From: JBDKVA01 sp039679375 | GTDB lineage: Bacteria > Bacillota > Clostridia > Acetivibrionales > DTU013 | Assembly: GCA_039679375.1 (NCBI GenBank) | Contig: JBDKVA010000142.1 | Location: 1 to 64,000 of the forward strand | DNA length: 64,000 nucleotides | Direction of reading: 5' to 3' | In this document: positions 62,007 to 64,000 of the stretch, piece after piece | How the letters are laid out: each line of letters starts with the position of its first letter | Position numbering within the stretch: the first letter of the stretch is position 1 | The notes under the pieces: model-generated | The model's database searches: none | Told to the model about the DNA's origin: nothing | Seen by the model: only the letters and a program-made list of their open reading frames with translations | Translations under genes and position numbers: made by a program

Positions 62007-62393
62007 ATGGCTAGTGATAAAGTTGTAAAGTTGATTGAAGATGTAAAGGCGTTGACAGTATTGGAACTGTCTGAACTCGTAAAGGCTCTTGAAGAAGAAT
62101 TCGGCGTATCCGCAGCAGCTCCTGTAGCAGTTGCAGCAGCGGCTCCGGCAGCAGGCGCGGCAGCTCCGGCAGCAGAAGAAAAGACTGAATTTAATGTTAT
62201 CCTTAAAGAAGTAGGCGCCGAAAAGATCAAGGTTATCAAGGTTGTCAGAGAAATCACCGGACTTGGCCTCAAGGAAGCAAAGGACCTCGTTGACGGAGCT
62301 CCAAAGACCGTTAAAGAGAATGCCAGCAAGGAAGAGGCAGCTTCCATGGAAGCTAAATTCAAGGAAGTTGGCGCAACAGTAGAAATCAAGTAA
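62007..62393 (+). CDS. rplL: 50S ribosomal protein L7/L12
   Basis: The 128-residue protein has the N-terminal dimer domain (VKALTVLELSELVKALEEEF), an Ala/Pro-rich hinge, and the C-terminal factor-binding domain with KVVREITGLGLKEAKDLVD. GGAGG lies before the ATG. A terminator follows at once, and rpoB is not next. Confidence 0.98.
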   Translation: MASDKVVKLIEDVKALTVLELSELVKALEEEFGVSAAAPVAVAAAAPAAGAAAPAAEEKTEFNVILKEVGAEKIKVIKVVREITGLGLKEAKDLVDGAPKTVKENASKEEAASMEAKFKEVGATVEIK

Positions 62394-62406
62394 GTCAAAT
62401 CAAAGT

Positions 62407-62446
62407 TAACATAAAAGTGCCCAAGTTTGGGCACTTTTTTATGTTA
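62407..62446 (+). terminator. Strong terminator after rplL
   Basis: A perfect 12-base stem AAAAGTGCCCAA/TTGGGCACTTTT with a GT loop is followed by T residues. Flanking AACAT and ATGTT extend the symmetry. It can work in both directions and also serves the converging LysR gene. Confidence 0.92.
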
Positions 62447-62456
62447 AAATAATTTA

Positions 62457-63383
62457 TCATAAAGCTCTGATTTCAGGTTCATTTTTGTCTTTTTCAACCT
62501 GCTGCAGAATATAGTTTTTAAATGCGAGAGTAATAGGCGAGTGGTGTTTTGAAGCAGCCAATACCAGTGCAGTATATGTTTTGATCGGTGGAATGATGGG
62601 TATTGTTTTTATTTCCGTATTCCTGTACTTTGTAGCTACTTTATTTGTTAAAAAAGAGATTCCCATCCCGTCAATAATCATGCTTACGAGCGTATCCGTA
62701 CTGTCGCATTCGCAAACCACGGGCGGGTTAATATGATGGCGCTTAAATTGCGAATACATTGTTTTGGTCATACTGGTATGCCCTTTTAGCATCAATACCG
62801 GCATATCTGCCAGTTCTTCCATTGTAACGCCATTTTTTTCAGATATCCCGTTGTTTTTATTTGTAACAAGCATAACAGTATCTTCCAACAATGGGTAACA
62901 TTCGATCTGATTAAGAGCAGTATCGCCTGCGGATAGAATTGGATTTAAGAATGCTATATCGATCTCATTGGATAGAAGCTTTACCATAAGCTCTTCACTC
63001 CAATCCTCGATAATTTCTACTTTAATACCTGAATAGTTTTTTAAAAATGCCGCGATATAATGCGTCAGGTTTAGCTGTCCGATTGTAGGCAGCACGCCGA
63101 TTATAATACGTCCTTTTTCCAGAGAAACATGACTTTGCATAATAGAATTCAGTTCATCCCAGGCATCTACAATTTTCTGAGCCTGTGTTACAAAATCCTC
63201 ACCGGCGTTGGTTAGCTTAACAGAACGGGTAGTTCGCTCAAACAGTACCACCCCCAGTTCCTGTTCCAGCTTGCTGAGCTGTTGGGACAAGGTAGGCTGT
63301 GAAACAAACAGCTCGTCAGCCGCATGTGAAAAGCTCCGGCATTTTGCGGTTTTAAGAACATACCTGATTTGATTAATCTCCAT
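62457..63383 (-). CDS. LysR family transcriptional regulator
   Basis: The 308-residue regulator has an N-terminal winged helix (FSHAADELFVSQPTLSQQLSKL) and a periplasmic-binding-protein-like effector domain (about 90-300). It lies divergent from the aroA-like gene, the usual arrangement for a LysR protein and its target. The effector is unknown. Confidence 0.93.
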   Translation of the reverse strand: MEINQIRYVLKTAKCRSFSHAADELFVSQPTLSQQLSKLEQELGVVLFERTTRSVKLTNAGEDFVTQAQKIVDAWDELNSIMQSHVSLEKGRIIIGVLPTIGQLNLTHYIAAFLKNYSGIKVEIIEDWSEELMVKLLSNEIDIAFLNPILSAGDTALNQIECYPLLEDTVMLVTNKNNGISEKNGVTMEELADMPVLMLKGHTSMTKTMYSQFKRHHINPPVVCECDSTDTLVSMIIDGMGISFLTNKVATKYRNTEIKTIPIIPPIKTYTALVLAASKHHSPITLAFKNYILQQVEKDKNEPEIRAL

Positions 63384-63406
63384 GATGAGTCACCATATCC
63401 CTATTT

Positions 63407-63438
63407 ATAGCCTATGCCTATTAATTATATAGTATAAT
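63407..63438 (+). promoter_or_regulatory. Candidate LysR operator and -10 element of the aroA-like gene
   Basis: ATAG-N7-CTAT at 63407-63421 has the shape of a LysR-type box and overlaps the -35 position of a promoter whose -10 TATAAT lies at 63433-63438. No good -35 is present, which fits an activated promoter. Confidence 0.5.
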
Positions 63439-63521
63439 GCAATTTCACAAAATTCAATCCATAAATTAAAATTAACATAACGAAGTAAAAATATTTACGC
63501 GAGGAGAGACAATATGTTATG

Positions 63522-64000
63522 ATGTTTCTGATTGAACCGACAAAAACATTGCAGGGTAACGTTCATATACCAGGCTCAAAATCCGGAACTGCGAGAGGAA
63601 TTGTGTTAGCTGCTTTGGCAAAAGGCGAAAGCAGGATAAGCAATCCGATGCCGGGAATAGACAGCTACTCAATTATTGACTGCTGCAGAACACTGGGAGC
63701 AAAAATCGACTGTTCCAGTGACAGCGAATGGGTCATTCAAGGTACAGGGATGGATCTGAAAGCTCCGGGTGCAGTATTGGATGTGGGTAATTCCGGAACA
63801 GGATATTACATTTTAACTTCGGTTGCCTCACTTATTCAGGGTAAAACTATTATTACCGGCGACTACCAAATCTGCTACCGGCCTATTGCGCCTCTGCTGA
63901 AAGCAATCAGGGAACTGGGCGGCAAAGCAATTTCCACCAGAGATAACGAACTGGCGCCGCTAATGATTGAAGGGTCCATTGAAGGAGGGCATACCGTTCA
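63522..64000 (+). CDS. aroA: 3-phosphoshikimate 1-carboxyvinyltransferase (EPSP synthase)-like protein, incomplete at window end
   Basis: The visible 159 residues show the EPSP synthase opening: PTKTLQGNVHIPGSKSGTAR, LAALAKGESRI, and DVGNSGTGYYILTSVASL. The family adds an enolpyruvyl group to shikimate 3-phosphate in aromatic amino-acid synthesis. Two usually strict spots differ: KSGTAR in place of K-S-x-(S/T)-x-R, with the Lys and Arg kept, and GNSGTGYYIL in place of GNSGTTIRLL, losing an Arg that is normally conserved. It could be a divergent paralogue. ATG 63522 overlaps the stop of a two-codon frame that begins at 63514 with GAGGAG upstream. The 3' end is outside the window. Confidence 0.75.
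   Translation, partial: MFLIEPTKTLQGNVHIPGSKSGTARGIVLAALAKGESRISNPMPGIDSYSIIDCCRTLGAKIDCSSDSEWVIQGTGMDLKAPGAVLDVGNSGTGYYILTSVASLIQGKTIITGDYQICYRPIAPLLKAIRELGGKAISTRDNELAPLMIEGSIEGGHTV

Overview
The window looks like chromosomal DNA of a Clostridia-type Firmicute. The support is strong GGAGG-type ribosome sites, GTG and TTG starts, a short HisG paired with HisZ, a HrcA/CIRCE-controlled groESL, a YesN/YesM two-component pair, a GerMN lipoprotein, and the rpmG-secE-nusG-rplKAJL order. I cannot name a genus. No rRNA, tRNA, CRISPR array, insertion sequence or phage gene was seen.

Layout. 1-4.7 kb: a minus-strand GerMN lipoprotein and a PcrA-type helicase with a roughly 105-residue insertion. 4.7-9.4 kb (minus): a DUF2961/GH172-type glycosidase, a HAD phosphatase, and a one-chain amino-acid ABC transporter (binding domain, permease, ATPase, degenerate HATPase-like tail). 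9.5-20.3 kb (minus): the most unusual part, a double-glycine peptide export locus. It has seven small GG-leader genes, of which four share a Cys-rich core pattern, one carries a LysM domain, and one 59-residue peptide is very short. With them are an NHLM-type exporter pair (C39 peptidase-ABC plus a second ABC), a very short HlyD-like protein, a STAS protein, a 5TM-SpoIIE-HATPase protein and a PAS-GGDEF protein. No maturation enzyme is visible.

20.5-30.0 kb (plus): a histidine operon hisZ-G-D-C-B-purC-H-A-F-IE from a good sigma-A-type promoter. 30.1-32.3 kb: CIRCE-groES-groEL. 32.3-33.6 kb (minus): MgtC-like and small membrane proteins. 33.8-36.5 kb: a P-type calcium ATPase. 36.6-41.2 kb: a GldA/F/G-like ABC operon with a DUF4340 protein. 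41.3-44.5 kb: YkvI-like, DUF5711-like and CvpA-like membrane proteins. 44.8-48.2 kb: ilvD-ilvB without ilvN. 48.2-51.1 kb: a DUF990-type ABC-2 exporter flanked by two gene remnants (an ABC ATPase tail and an SDR start). 51.3-58.4 kb: yesN-yesM and a CUT1-type sugar ABC transporter. 58.4-62.4 kb: rpmG-secE-nusG-rplK-rplA-(L10 leader)-rplJ-rplL, with several dispersed or tandem repeats in the gaps and a terminator where rpoB is usually found. 62.4-64 kb: a LysR regulator divergent from an incomplete aroA-like gene.

How the parts fit: the his operon makes AICAR at HisF/HisH, and purC in the same operon acts two steps before AICAR in purine synthesis. In the peptide locus, C39 cleavage after GG would be coupled to export, while the SpoIIE/STAS pair looks like a partner-switch control. 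The HATPase-like tail on the neighbouring amino-acid transporter may tie it to that control; this last link is inference.
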